This document shows, piece by piece, positions 38,361-51,730 of a stretch of DNA of 64,000 bases. The notes below the pieces were generated by a model, which was not told the origin of the DNA, searched no databases, and saw only the letters and a program-made list of their open reading frames with translations. The translations under genes were made by a program, and so were the position numbers. This stretch comes from Auanema rhodensis (lineage: Eukaryota > Nematoda > Chromadorea > Rhabditida > Rhabditidae): the NCBI GenBank assembly GCA_964057225.1, contig OZ059899.1:124001-188000 (forward strand), read 5' to 3'. Position 1 is the stretch's first letter. The number at the start of each line of letters is the position of its first letter.

Positions 38361-39064
38361 ATGCACCAATATCAATAAAAATTTGTGTTTAGACTAATAT
38401 GGACATGAGGAATCTAATTTTGAAAACCGCATCTCTTTATCTTTCACGTGAAGCGAGTTACATACCAAGTGCACATCACGTGTACATTTAATTAGCATAA
38501 ATTAAAGTTCACGTAAATTTCAAAGTCATGGTTACCATGAAGCAATATCAATAAAAATTTGTTTTTAGACTAATATGGACATGGGGAATCTAATTTTGAA
38601 AACAGCATCTCTTTATCTTTCACGTGAAGCGAATTACATACCAAGTGCACATCACGTGTACATTTAATTAGCATAAATTAAAGTTCACGTAAATTTCAAA
38701 GTCATGGTTACCATGAACCAATATCAATAAAAATTTGTTTTTAGACTAATATGGACATGGGGAATCTAATTTTGAAAACCGCATCTCTTTATCTTTCACG
38801 TGAAGCGAGTTACATACCAAGTGCACATCACGTGTACATTTAATTAGCATAAATTAAAGTTCACGTAAATTTCAAAGTCATGGTTACCATGCACCAATAT
38901 CAATAAAAATTTGTGTTTAGACTAATATGGACATGAGGAATCTAATTTTGAAAACCGCATCTCTTTATCTTTCACGTGAAGCGAGTTACATACCAAGTGC
39001 ACATCACGTGTACATTTAATTAGCATAAATTAAAGTTCACGTAAATTTCAAAGTCGTGGTTACC
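36953..39064. repeat. Trimer-based subregion M211-M222
   Basis: A three-monomer unit (GTGTTTAGAC+GAGGAATC; AAG+AACAGC+GCGAATTA; A4 consensus), 528 bp long, recurs here at M211-M213 and M219-M221. It is also seen as M217-M218 in the last two positions, with M214 and M222 opening further rounds. M214-M216 insert a GTGTTT unit, a consensus unit and an ACTAACATGGGAATGAGG unit between trimers. The trimer is also found at M239-M241 and M311-M313, so it is a stable sub-block of the right zone. Confidence 0.7.
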
Positions 39065-40998
39065 ATGCACCAATATCAATAAAAATTCGTTTTTAGACTA
39101 ATATGGACATGGGGAATCTAATTTTGAAAACCGCATCTCTTTATCTTTCACGTGAAGCGAGTTACATACCAAGTGCACATCACGTGTACATTTAATTAGC
39201 ATAAATTAAAGTTCACGTAAATTTCAAAGTCATGGTTACCATGCACCAATATCAATAAAAATTTGTTTTTAGACTAATATGGGAATGAGGAATCTAATTT
39301 TGAAAACCGCATCTCTTTATCTTTCACGTGAAGCGAGTTACATACCAAGTGCACATCACGTGTACATTTAATTAGCATAAATTAAAGTTCACGTAAATTT
39401 CAAAGTCGTGGTTACCATGCACCAATATCAATAAAAATTCGTTTTTAGACTAATATGGACATGGGGAATCTAATTTTGAAAACCGCATCTCTTTATCTTT
39501 CACGTGAAGCGAGTTACATACCAAGTGCACATCACGTGTACATTTAATTAGCATAAATTAAAGTTCAAGTAAATTTCAAAGTCATGGTTACCATGAACCA
39601 ATATCAATAAAAATTTGTTTTAAGACTAATATGGACATGGGGAATCTAATTTTGAAAACCGCATCTCTTTATCTTTCACGTGAAGCAAGTTACATACCAA
39701 GTGCACATCACGTGTACATTTAATTAGCATAAATTAAAGTTCACGTAAATTTCAAAGTCATGGTTACCATGCACCAATATCAATAAAAATTTGTTTTTAG
39801 ACTAATATGGACATGGGGGATCTAATTTTGAGAACCGCATCTCTTTATCTTTCACGTGAAGCGAGTTACATACCAAGTGCACATCACGTGTACATTTAAT
39901 TAGCATAAATTAAAGTTCACGTAAATTTCAAAGTCATGGTTACCATGAAGCAATATCAATAAAAATTTGTTTTTGGACTAATATGGACATGGGGAATCTA
40001 ATTTTAAAACCGAATCTCTTTATCTTTCACGTGAAGCGAGTTACATACCAAGTGCACATCACGTGTACATTTAATTAGCATAAATTAAAGTTCAAGTAAA
40101 TTTCAAAGTCATGGTTACCATGAACCAATATCAATAAAAATTTGTTTTTAGACTAATATGGACATGGGGAATCTAATTTTGAAAACCGCATCTCTTCATC
40201 TTTCACGTGAAGCGAGTTACATACCAAGTGCACATCACGTGTACATTTAATTAGCATAAATTAAAGTTCACGTAAATTTCAAAGTCATGGTTACCATGCA
40301 CCAATATCAATAAAAATTTGTTTTTAGACTAATATGGACATGGGGAATCTAATTTTGAAAACCGCATCTCTTTATCTTTCACGTTAAGCGAGTTACATAC
40401 CAAGTGCACATCACGTGTACATTTAATTAGCATAAATTAAAGTTCACGTAAATTTCAAAGTCATGGTTACCATGCACCAATATCAATAAAAATTTGTTTT
40501 TAGACTAATATGGACATGGGGAATCTAATTTTGAAAACCGCATCTCTTTATCTTTCACGTGAAGCGAGTTACATACTAAGTGCACATCACGTGTACATTT
40601 AATTAGCATAAATTAAAGTTCACGTAAATTTCAAAGTCATGGTTACCATGAACCAATATCAATAAAAATTTGTTTTTAGACTAATATGGACATGGGGAAT
40701 CTAATTTTGAAAACCGCATCTCTTTATCTTTTACGTGAAGCGAGTTACATACCAAGTGCACATCACGTGTACATTTAATTAGCATAAATTAAAGTTCACG
40801 TAAATTTCAAAGTCATGGTTACCATGCACCAAATCAATAAAAATTTGTTTTTAGACTAATATGGACATGGGGAATCTAATTTTGAAAACCGCATCTCTTT
40901 ATCTTTTACGTGAAGCGAGTTACATACCAAGTGCACATCACGTGTACATTTAATTAGCATAAATTAAAGTTCACGTAAATTTCAAAGTCATGGTTACC
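38361..40998. repeat. 15-monomer block, copy 1 (M219-M233), 2,638 bp
   Basis: The ordered classes run from GTGTTTAGAC (M219) through two AAATTCG units, GTTTTAAGAC (M226), GGGGGATC with GAGAACC (M227), TTTTTGGAC with a 1-bp deletion (M228), C78, T90 and CATACTAAG, to the T85 pair that ends in the type D unit (M233). The same series is at 41879-44516 (M239-M253) and 54546-57183 (M311-M325), each 2,638 bp. The one difference I see is GCAAGTT in M226. Copies 1 and 2 are separated by M234-M238, which repeat part of the block. Confidence 0.82.
39945..40119. repeat. 175-bp monomer with loss of G62 (M228), second deletion class
   Basis: AATTTTGAAAACC is shortened to AATTTTAAAACC, alongside TTTTTGGAC, CCGAATC and TTCAAGT. 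Only three monomers have it: M228, M248 (43463-43637) and M320 (56130-56304), all at the same place in the 15-monomer block. They are therefore one event spread by block copying, not three independent deletions. M287 and M304 resemble this class (AAG, CCGAATC, A152) but keep the G and TTTTTAGAC, so they look like the earlier form. Confidence 0.88.
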
Positions 40999-41878
40999 AT
41001 GCACCAATATCAATAAAAATTTGTTTTTAGACTAATATGGACATGGGGAATCTAATTTTGAAAACCGCATCTCTTTATCTTTCACGTGAAGCGAGTTACA
41101 TACCAAGTGCACATCACGTGTACATTTAATTAGCATAAATTAAAGTTCACGTAAATTTCAAAGTCGTGGTTACCATGCACCAATATCAATAAAAATTCGT
41201 TTTTAGACTAATATGGACATGGGGAATCTAATTTTGAAAACCGCATCTCTTTATCTTTCACGTGAAGCGAGTTACATACCAAGTGCACATCACGTGTACA
41301 TTTAATTAGCATAAATTAAAGTTCACGTAAATTTCAAAGTCATGGTTACCATGCACCAATATCAATAAAAATTTGTTTTTAGACTAATATGGGAATGAGG
41401 AATCTAATTTTGAAAACCGCATCTCTTTATCTTTCACGTGAAGCGAGTTACATACCAAGTGCACATCACGTGTACATTTAATTAGCATAAATTAAAGTTC
41501 ACGTAAATTTCAAAGTCGTGGTTACCATGCACCAATATCAATAAAAATTCGTTTTTAGACTAATATGGACATGGGGAATCTAATTTTGAAAACCGCATCT
41601 CTTTATCTTTCACGTGAAGCGAGTTACATACCAAGTGCACATCACGTGTACATTTAATTAGCATAAATTAAAGTTCAAGTAAATTTCAAAGTCATGGTTA
41701 CCATGAACCAATATCAATAAAAATTTGTTTTAAGACTAATATGGACATGGGGAATCTAATTTTGAAAACCGCATCTCTTTATCTTTCACGTGAAGCGAGT
41801 TACATACCAAGTGCACATCACGTGTACATTTAATTAGCATAAATTAAAGTTCACGTAAATTTCAAAGTCATGGTTACC
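40999..41878. repeat. Five-monomer insert M234-M238 between block copies
   Basis: M235-M238 (AAATTCG; GGGAATGAGG+G168; AAATTCG+A152; A4+GTTTTAAGAC) match M223-M226 and M243-M246. M234 has the plain 5' part expected of the unit after a type D monomer, but the GTCGTGG end of M222 and M242, so it is a hybrid at the join. The simplest reading is an unequal exchange that brought a second round of the block in at M234. Confidence 0.68.
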
Positions 41879-44868
41879 ATGCACCAATATCAATAAAAAT
41901 TTGTGTTTAGACTAATATGGACATGAGGAATCTAATTTTGAAAACCGCATCTCTTTATCTTTCACGTGAAGCGAGTTACATACCAAGTGCACATCACGTG
42001 TACATTTAATTAGCATAAATTAAAGTTCACGTAAATTTCAAAGTCATGGTTACCATGAAGCAATATCAATAAAAATTTGTTTTTAGACTAATATGGACAT
42101 GGGGAATCTAATTTTGAAAACAGCATCTCTTTATCTTTCACGTGAAGCGAATTACATACCAAGTGCACATCACGTGTACATTTAATTAGCATAAATTAAA
42201 GTTCACGTAAATTTCAAAGTCATGGTTACCATGAACCAATATCAATAAAAATTTGTTTTTAGACTAATATGGACATGGGGAATCTAATTTTGAAAACCGC
42301 ATCTCTTTATCTTTCACGTGAAGCGAGTTACATACCAAGTGCACATCACGTGTACATTTAATTAGCATAAATTAAAGTTCACGTAAATTTCAAAGTCATG
42401 GTTACCATGCACCAATATCAATAAAAATTTGTGTTTAGACTAATATGGACATGAGGAATCTAATTTTGAAAACCGCATCTCTTTATCTTTCACGTGAAGC
42501 GAGTTACATACCAAGTGCACATCACGTGTACATTTAATTAGCATAAATTAAAGTTCACGTAAATTTCAAAGTCGTGGTTACCATGCACCAATATCAATAA
42601 AAATTCGTTTTTAGACTAATATGGACATGGGGAATCTAATTTTGAAAACCGCATCTCTTTATCTTTCACGTGAAGCGAGTTACATACCAAGTGCACATCA
42701 CGTGTACATTTAATTAGCATAAATTAAAGTTCACGTAAATTTCAAAGTCATGGTTACCATGCACCAATATCAATAAAAATTTGTTTTTAGACTAATATGG
42801 GAATGAGGAATCTAATTTTGAAAACCGCATCTCTTTATCTTTCACGTGAAGCGAGTTACATACCAAGTGCACATCACGTGTACATTTAATTAGCATAAAT
42901 TAAAGTTCACGTAAATTTCAAAGTCGTGGTTACCATGCACCAATATCAATAAAAATTCGTTTTTAGACTAATATGGACATGGGGAATCTAATTTTGAAAA
43001 CCGCATCTCTTTATCTTTCACGTGAAGCGAGTTACATACCAAGTGCACATCACGTGTACATTTAATTAGCATAAATTAAAGTTCAAGTAAATTTCAAAGT
43101 CATGGTTACCATGAACCAATATCAATAAAAATTTGTTTTAAGACTAATATGGACATGGGGAATCTAATTTTGAAAACCGCATCTCTTTATCTTTCACGTG
43201 AAGCGAGTTACATACCAAGTGCACATCACGTGTACATTTAATTAGCATAAATTAAAGTTCACGTAAATTTCAAAGTCATGGTTACCATGCACCAATATCA
43301 ATAAAAATTTGTTTTTAGACTAATATGGACATGGGGGATCTAATTTTGAGAACCGCATCTCTTTATCTTTCACGTGAAGCGAGTTACATACCAAGTGCAC
43401 ATCACGTGTACATTTAATTAGCATAAATTAAAGTTCACGTAAATTTCAAAGTCATGGTTACCATGAAGCAATATCAATAAAAATTTGTTTTTGGACTAAT
43501 ATGGACATGGGGAATCTAATTTTAAAACCGAATCTCTTTATCTTTCACGTGAAGCGAGTTACATACCAAGTGCACATCACGTGTACATTTAATTAGCATA
43601 AATTAAAGTTCAAGTAAATTTCAAAGTCATGGTTACCATGAACCAATATCAATAAAAATTTGTTTTTAGACTAATATGGACATGGGGAATCTAATTTTGA
43701 AAACCGCATCTCTTCATCTTTCACGTGAAGCGAGTTACATACCAAGTGCACATCACGTGTACATTTAATTAGCATAAATTAAAGTTCACGTAAATTTCAA
43801 AGTCATGGTTACCATGCACCAATATCAATAAAAATTTGTTTTTAGACTAATATGGACATGGGGAATCTAATTTTGAAAACCGCATCTCTTTATCTTTCAC
43901 GTTAAGCGAGTTACATACCAAGTGCACATCACGTGTACATTTAATTAGCATAAATTAAAGTTCACGTAAATTTCAAAGTCATGGTTACCATGCACCAATA
44001 TCAATAAAAATTTGTTTTTAGACTAATATGGACATGGGGAATCTAATTTTGAAAACCGCATCTCTTTATCTTTCACGTGAAGCGAGTTACATACTAAGTG
44101 CACATCACGTGTACATTTAATTAGCATAAATTAAAGTTCACGTAAATTTCAAAGTCATGGTTACCATGAACCAATATCAATAAAAATTTGTTTTTAGACT
44201 AATATGGACATGGGGAATCTAATTTTGAAAACCGCATCTCTTTATCTTTTACGTGAAGCGAGTTACATACCAAGTGCACATCACGTGTACATTTAATTAG
44301 CATAAATTAAAGTTCACGTAAATTTCAAAGTCATGGTTACCATGCACCAAATCAATAAAAATTTGTTTTTAGACTAATATGGACATGGGGAATCTAATTT
44401 TGAAAACCGCATCTCTTTATCTTTTACGTGAAGCGAGTTACATACCAAGTGCACATCACGTGTACATTTAATTAGCATAAATTAAAGTTCACGTAAATTT
44501 CAAAGTCATGGTTACCATGCACCAATATCAATAAAAATTTGTTTTTAGACTAATATGGACATGGGGAATCTAATTTTGAAAACCGCATCTCTTTATCTTT
44601 CACGTGAAGCGAGTTACATACCAAGTGCACATCACGTGTACATTTAATTAGCATAAATTGAAGTTCACGTAAATTTCAAAGTCATGGTTACCATGAACCA
44701 ATATCAATAAAAATTTGTTTTTAGACTAATATGGACATGGGGAATCTAATTTTGAAAACCGCATCTCTTTATCTTTCACGTGAAGCGAGTTACATACCAA
44801 GTGCACATCACGTGTACATTTAATTAGCATAAATTAAAGTTCAAGTAAATTTCAAAGTCATGGTTACC

Positions 44869-45748
44869 ATGCACCAATATCAATAAAAATTTGTTTTTAG
44901 ACTAATATGGACATGGGGAATCTAATTTTGAAAACCGCATCTCTTTATCTTTCACGTGAAGCGAGTTACATACCAAGTGCACATCACGTGTACATTTAAT
45001 TAGCATAAATTGAAGTTCACGTAAATTTCAAAGTCATGGTTACCATAAACCAATATCAATAAAAATTTGTTTTTAGACTAATATGGACATGGGGAATCTA
45101 ATTTTGAAAACCGCATCTCTTTATCTTTCACGTGAAGCGAGTTACATACCAAGTGCACATCACGTGTACATTTAATTAGCATAAATTAAAGTTCACGTAA
45201 ATTTCAAAGTCATGGTTACCATGAACCAATATCAATAAAAATTTGTTTTTAGACTAATATGGACATGGGGAATCTAATTTTGAAAACCGCATCTCTTTAT
45301 CTTTCACGTGAAGCGAGTTACATACCAAGTGCACATCACGTGTACATTTAATTAGCATAAATTAAAGTTCACGTAAATTTCAAAGTCATGGTTACCATGC
45401 ACTAATATCAATAAAAATTTGTGTTTAGACTAATATGGACATGAGGAATCTAATTTTGAAAACCGCATCTCTTTATCTTTCACGTGAAGCGAGTTACATA
45501 CCAAGTGCACATCACGTGTACATTTAATTAGCATAAATTAAAGTTCACGTAAATTTCAAAGTCATGGTTACCATGCACCAATATCAATAAAAATTTGTTT
45601 TTAGACTAATATGGGAATGAGGAATCTAATTTTGAAAACCGCATCTCTTTATCTTTCACGTGAAGCGAGTTACATACCAAGTGCACATCACGTGTACATT
45701 TAATTAGCATAAATTAAAGTTCACGTAAATTTCAAAGTCATGGTTACC
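44869..45748. repeat. Five-monomer tandem duplication, copy 1 (M256-M260), 880 bp
   Basis: Order: A144G (AAATTGAAG); A4; A4; CACTAAT+GTGTTT+GAGGAATC; GGGAATGAGG. The next 880 bp (45749-46628, M261-M265) repeat it directly. The one difference is CCATAAACC at the M256/M257 join, against CCATGAACC. The pair was copied as a unit to 57536-59295 (M328-M337), with the ATAAACC change kept in the first member only, so the tandem doubling came before the 41-monomer duplication. Confidence 0.82.
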
Positions 45749-46628
45749 ATGCACCAATATCAATAAAAATTTGTTTTTAGACTAATATGGACATGGGGAA
45801 TCTAATTTTGAAAACCGCATCTCTTTATCTTTCACGTGAAGCGAGTTACATACCAAGTGCACATCACGTGTACATTTAATTAGCATAAATTGAAGTTCAC
45901 GTAAATTTCAAAGTCATGGTTACCATGAACCAATATCAATAAAAATTTGTTTTTAGACTAATATGGACATGGGGAATCTAATTTTGAAAACCGCATCTCT
46001 TTATCTTTCACGTGAAGCGAGTTACATACCAAGTGCACATCACGTGTACATTTAATTAGCATAAATTAAAGTTCACGTAAATTTCAAAGTCATGGTTACC
46101 ATGAACCAATATCAATAAAAATTTGTTTTTAGACTAATATGGACATGGGGAATCTAATTTTGAAAACCGCATCTCTTTATCTTTCACGTGAAGCGAGTTA
46201 CATACCAAGTGCACATCACGTGTACATTTAATTAGCATAAATTAAAGTTCACGTAAATTTCAAAGTCATGGTTACCATGCACTAATATCAATAAAAATTT
46301 GTGTTTAGACTAATATGGACATGAGGAATCTAATTTTGAAAACCGCATCTCTTTATCTTTCACGTGAAGCGAGTTACATACCAAGTGCACATCACGTGTA
46401 CATTTAATTAGCATAAATTAAAGTTCACGTAAATTTCAAAGTCATGGTTACCATGCACCAATATCAATAAAAATTTGTTTTTAGACTAATATGGGAATGA
46501 GGAATCTAATTTTGAAAACCGCATCTCTTTATCTTTCACGTGAAGCGAGTTACATACCAAGTGCACATCACGTGTACATTTAATTAGCATAAATTAAAGT
46601 TCACGTAAATTTCAAAGTCATGGTTACC
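45749..46628. repeat. Five-monomer tandem duplication, copy 2 (M261-M265)
   Basis: Direct neighbour and near-identical partner of 44869-45748. It is followed by a consensus unit (M266) and GGGAATGAGG with AATTTTAAAGTCG (M267). The junction is at monomer register, with no extra bases. Confidence 0.82.
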
Positions 46629-48739
46629 ATGCACCAATATCAATAAAAATTTGTTTTTAGACTAATATGGACATGGGGAATCTAATTTTGAAAACCGCAT
46701 CTCTTTATCTTTCACGTGAAGCGAGTTACATACCAAGTGCACATCACGTGTACATTTAATTAGCATAAATTAAAGTTCACGTAAATTTCAAAGTCATGGT
46801 TACCATGCACCAATATCAATAAAAATTTGTTTTTAGACTAATATGGGAATGAGGAATCTAATTTTGAAAACCGCATCTCTTTATCTTTCACGTGAAGCGA
46901 GTTACATACCAAGTGCACATCACGTGTACATTTAATTAGCATAAATTAAAGTTCACGTAAATTTTAAAGTCGTGGTTACCATGCACCAATATCAATAAAA
47001 ATTCGTTTTTAGACTAATATGGACATGGGGAATCTAATTTTGAAAACCGCATCTCTTTATCTTTCACGTGAAGCGAGTTACATACCAAGTGCACATCACG
47101 TGTACATTTAATTAGCATAAATTAAAGTTCAAGTAAATTTCAAAGTCATGGTTACCATGAACCAATATCAATAAAAATTTGTTTTAAGACTAATATGGAC
47201 ATGGGGAATCTAATTTTGAAAACCGCATCTCTTTATCTTTCACGTGAAGCGAGTTACATACCAAGTGCACATCACGTGTACATTTAATTAGCATAAATTA
47301 AAGTTCACGTAAATTTCAAAGTCATGGTTACCATGCACCAATATCAATAAAAATTTGTGTTTAGACTAATATGGACATGGGGAATCTAATTTTGAAAACC
47401 GCATCTCTTTATCTTTCACGTGAAGCGAGTTACATACCAAGTGCACATCACGTGTACATTTAATTAGCATAAATTAAAGTTCACGTAAATTTCAAAGTCG
47501 TGGTTACCATGCACCAATATCAATAAAAATTCGTTTTTAGACTAATATGGACATGGGGAATCTAATTTTGAAAACCGCATCTCTTTATCTTTCACGTGAA
47601 GCGAGTTACATACCAAGTGCACATCACGTGTACATTTAATTAGCATAAATTAAAGTTCAAGTAAATTTCAAAGTCATGGTTACCATGCACCAATATCAAT
47701 AAAAATTTGTTTTTAGACTAATATGGACATGGGGGATCTAATTTTGAAAACCGCATCTCTTTATCTTTCACGTGAAGCGAGTTACATACCAAGTGCACAT
47801 CACGTGTACATTTAATTAGCATAAATTAAAGTTCACGTAAATTTCAAAGTCATGGTTACCATGAACCAATATCAATAAAAATTTGTTTTTAGACTAATAT
47901 GGACATGGGGAATCTAATTTTGAAAACCGCATCTCTTTATCTTTTACGTGAAGCGAGTTACATACCAAGTGCACATCACGTGTACATTTAATTAGCATAA
48001 ATTAAAGTTCACGTAAATTTCAAAGTCATGGTTACCATGCACCAAATCAATAAAAATTTGTTTTTAGACTAATATGGACATGGGGAATCTAATTTTGAAA
48101 ACCGCATCTCTTTATCTTTTACGTGAAGCGAGTTACATACCAAGTGCACATCACGTGTACATTTAATTAGCATAAATTAAAGTTCACGTAAATTTCAAAG
48201 TCATGGTTACCATGCACCAATATCAATAAAAATTTGTTTTTAGACTAATATGGACATGGGGAATCTAATTTTGAAAACCGCATCTCTTTATCTTTCACGT
48301 GAAGCGAGTTACATACCAAGTGCACATCACGTGTACATTTAATTAGCATAAATTAAAGTTCAAGTAAATTTCAAAGTCATGGTTACCATGCACCAATATC
48401 AATAAAAATTTGTTTTTAGACTAATATGGACATGGGGGATCTAATTTTGAAAACCGCATCTCTTTATCTTTCACGTGAAGCGAGTTACATACCAAGTGCA
48501 CATCACGTGTACATTTAATTAGCATAAATTAAAGTTCACGTAAATTTCAAAGTCATGGTTACCATGCACCAATATCAATAAAAATTTGTTTTTAGACTAA
48601 TATGGACATGGGGAATCTAATTTTGAAAACCGCATCTCTTTATCTTTCACGTGAAGCGAGTTACATACTAAGTGCACATCACGTGTACATTTAATTAGCA
48701 TAAATTAAAGTTCACGTAAATTTCAAAGTCATGGTTACC

Positions 48740-51730
48740 ATGAACCAATATCAATAAAAATTTGTTTTTAGACTAATATGGACATGGGGAATCTAATTTT
48801 GAAAACCGCATCTCTTTATCTTTTACGTGAAGCGAGTTACATACCAAGTGCACATCACGTGTACATTTAATTAGCATAAATTAAAGTTCACGTAAATTTC
48901 AAAGTCATGGTTACCATGCACCAAATCAATAAAAATTTGTTTTTAGACTAATATGGACATGGGGAATCTAATTTTGAAAACCGCATCTCTTTATCTTTTA
49001 CGTGAAGCGAGTTACATACCAAGTGCACATCACGTGTACATTTAATTAGCATAAATTAAAGTTCACGTAAATTTCAAAGTCATGGTTACCATGCACCAAT
49101 ATCAATAAAAATTTGTTTTTAGACTAATATGGACATGGGGAATCTAATTTTGAAAACCGCATCTCTTTATCTTTCACGTGAAGCGAGTTACATACCAAGT
49201 GCACATCACGTGTACATTTAATTAGCATAAATTAAAGTTCACGTAAATTTCAAAGTCATGGTTACCATGCACCAATATCAATAAAAATTTGTGTTTAGAC
49301 TAATATGGACATGAGGAATCTAATTTTGAAAACCGCATCTCTTTATCTTTCACGTGAAGCGAGTTACATACCAAGTGCACATCACGTGTACATTTAATTA
49401 GCATAAATTAAAGTTCACGTAAATTTCAAAGTCATGGTTACCATGCACCAATATCAATAAAAATTTGTTTTTAGACTAATATGGGAATGAGGAATCTAAT
49501 TTTGAAAACCGCATCTCTTTATCTTTCACGTGAAGCGAGTTACATACCAAGTGCACATCACGTGTACATTTAATTAGCATAAATTAAAGTTCACGTAAAT
49601 TTCAAAGTCGTGGTTACCATGCACCAATATCAATAAAAATTCGTTTTTAGACTAATATGGACATGGGGAATCTAATTTTGAAAACCGCATCTCTTTATCT
49701 TTCACGTGAAGCGAGTTACATACCAAGTACACATCACGTGTACATTTAATTAGCATAAATTAAAGTTCAAGTAAATTTCAAAGTCATGGTTACCATGAAC
49801 CAATATCAATAAAAATTTGTTTTTAGACTAATATGGACATGGGGAATCTAATTTTGAAAACCGCATCTCTTTATCTTTCACGTGAAGCGAGTTACATACC
49901 AAGTGCACATCACGTGTACATTTAATTAGCATAAATTAAAGTTCACGTAAATTTCAAAGTCATGGTTACCATGCACCAATATCAATAAAAATTTGTTTTT
50001 AGACTAATATGGACATGGGGAATCTAATTTTGAAAACCGCATCTCTTTATCTTTCACGTGAAGCGAGTTACATACCAAGTGCACATCACGTGTACATTTA
50101 ATTAGCATAAATTAAAGTTCACGTAAATTTCAAAGTCATGGTTACCATGCACCAATATCAATAAAAATTTGTTTTTAGACTAATATGGACATGGGGGATC
50201 TAATTTTGAAAACCGCATCTCTTTATCTTTCACGTGAAGCGAGTTACATACCAAGTGCACATCACGTGTACATTTAATTAGCATAAATTAAAGTTCACGT
50301 AAATTTCAAAGTCATGGTTACCATGAAGCAATATCAATAAAAATTTGTTTTTAGACTAATATGGACATGGGGAATCTAATTTTGAAAACCGAATCTCTTT
50401 ATCTTTCACGTGAAGCGAGTTACATACCAAGTGCACATCACGTGTACATTTAATTAGCATAAATTAAAGTTCAAGTAAATTTCAAAGTCATGGTTACCAT
50501 GAACCAATATCAATAAAAATTTGTTTTTAGACTAATATGGACATGGGGAATCTAATTTTGAAAACCGCATCTCTTCATCTTTCACGTGAAGCGAGTTACA
50601 TACCAAGTGCACATCACGTGTACATTTAATTAGCATAAATTAAAGTTCACGTAAATTTCAAAGTCATGGTTACCATGCACCAATATCAATAAAAATTTGT
50701 TTTTAGACTAATATGGACATGGGGAATCTAATTTTGAAAACCGCATCTCTTTATCTTTCACGTTAAGCGAGTTACATACCAAGTGCACATCACGTGTACA
50801 TTTAATTAGCATAAATTAAAGTTCACGTAAATTTCAAAGTCATGGTTACCATGCACCAATATCAATAAAAATTTGTTTTTAGACTAATATGGACATGGGG
50901 AATCTAATTTTGAAAACCGCATCTCTTTATCTTTCACGTGAAGCGAGTTACATACCAAGTGCACATCACGTGTACATTTAATTAGCATAAATTAAAGTTC
51001 ACGTAAATTTCAAAGTCATGGTTACCATGCACCAATATCAATAAAAATTTGTTTTTAGACTAACATGGGAATGAGGAATCTAATTTTGAAAACCGCATCT
51101 CTTTATCTTTCACGTGAAGCGAGTTACATACCAAGTGCACATCACGTGTACATTTAATTAGCATAAATTAAAGTTCACGTAAATTTCAAAGTCATGGTTA
51201 CCATGAAGCAATATCAATAAAAATTTGTTTTTAGACTAATATGGACATGGGGAATCTAATTTTGAAAACAGCATCTCTTTATCTTTCACGTGAAGCGAAT
51301 TACATACCAAGTGCACATCACGTGTACATTTAATTAGCATAAATTAAAGTTCACGTAAATTTCAAAGTCATGGTTACCATGAACCAATATCAATAAAAAT
51401 TTGTTTTTAGACTAATATGGACATGGGGAATCTAATTTTGAAAACCGCATCTCTTTATCTTTCACGTGAAGCGAGTTACATACCAAGTGCACATCACGTG
51501 TACATTTAATTAGCATAAATTAAAGTTCACGTAAATTTCAAAGTCATGGTTACCATGCACCAATATCAATAAAAATTTGTGTTTAGACTAATATGGACAT
51601 GAGGAATCTAATTTTGAAAACCGCATCTCTTTATCTTTCACGTGAAGCGAGTTACATACCAAGTGCACATCACGTGTACATTTAATTAGCATAAATTAAA
51701 GTTCACGTAAATTTCAAAGTCATGGTTACC
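48740..51730. repeat. 17-monomer tandem duplication, copy 1 (M278-M294), 2,991 bp
   Basis: Order: A4+T85; type D+T85; consensus; GTGTTT+GAGGAATC; GGGAATGAGG+G168; AAATTCG+AAGTACAC+A152; A4; consensus; GGGGGATC; AAG+CCGAATC+A152; A4+C78; T90; consensus; ACTAACATGGGAATGAGG; AAG+AACAGC+GCGAATTA; A4; GTGTTT+GAGGAATC. The next 2,991 bp repeat the whole series with one change seen (TTTAACTTTTA in M296). The two copies abut exactly. They form the clearest head-to-tail higher-order repeat in the window. Confidence 0.88.

Larger units (their letters stand above)
41879..49090. repeat. 41-monomer block, copy 1 (M239-M279), 7,212 bp
   Basis: All 41 units correspond in order to M311-M351 at 54546-61757, an offset of 12,667 bp (72 monomers minus five 1-bp deletions). 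Shared rare variants include both M248/M320 deletions, CCATAAACC at M257/M329, CACTAATATC at M259/M331 and M264/M336, AATTTTAAAGTCG at M267/M339, and GTGTTTAGAC with ordinary GGGGAATC at M270/M342. The differences I see are GTTTTCAGAC in M338 and a changed unit at M345, which has CACTAAT and no T85 where M273 has A4 and T85. The block starts with copy 2 of the 15-monomer series. Confidence 0.85.
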
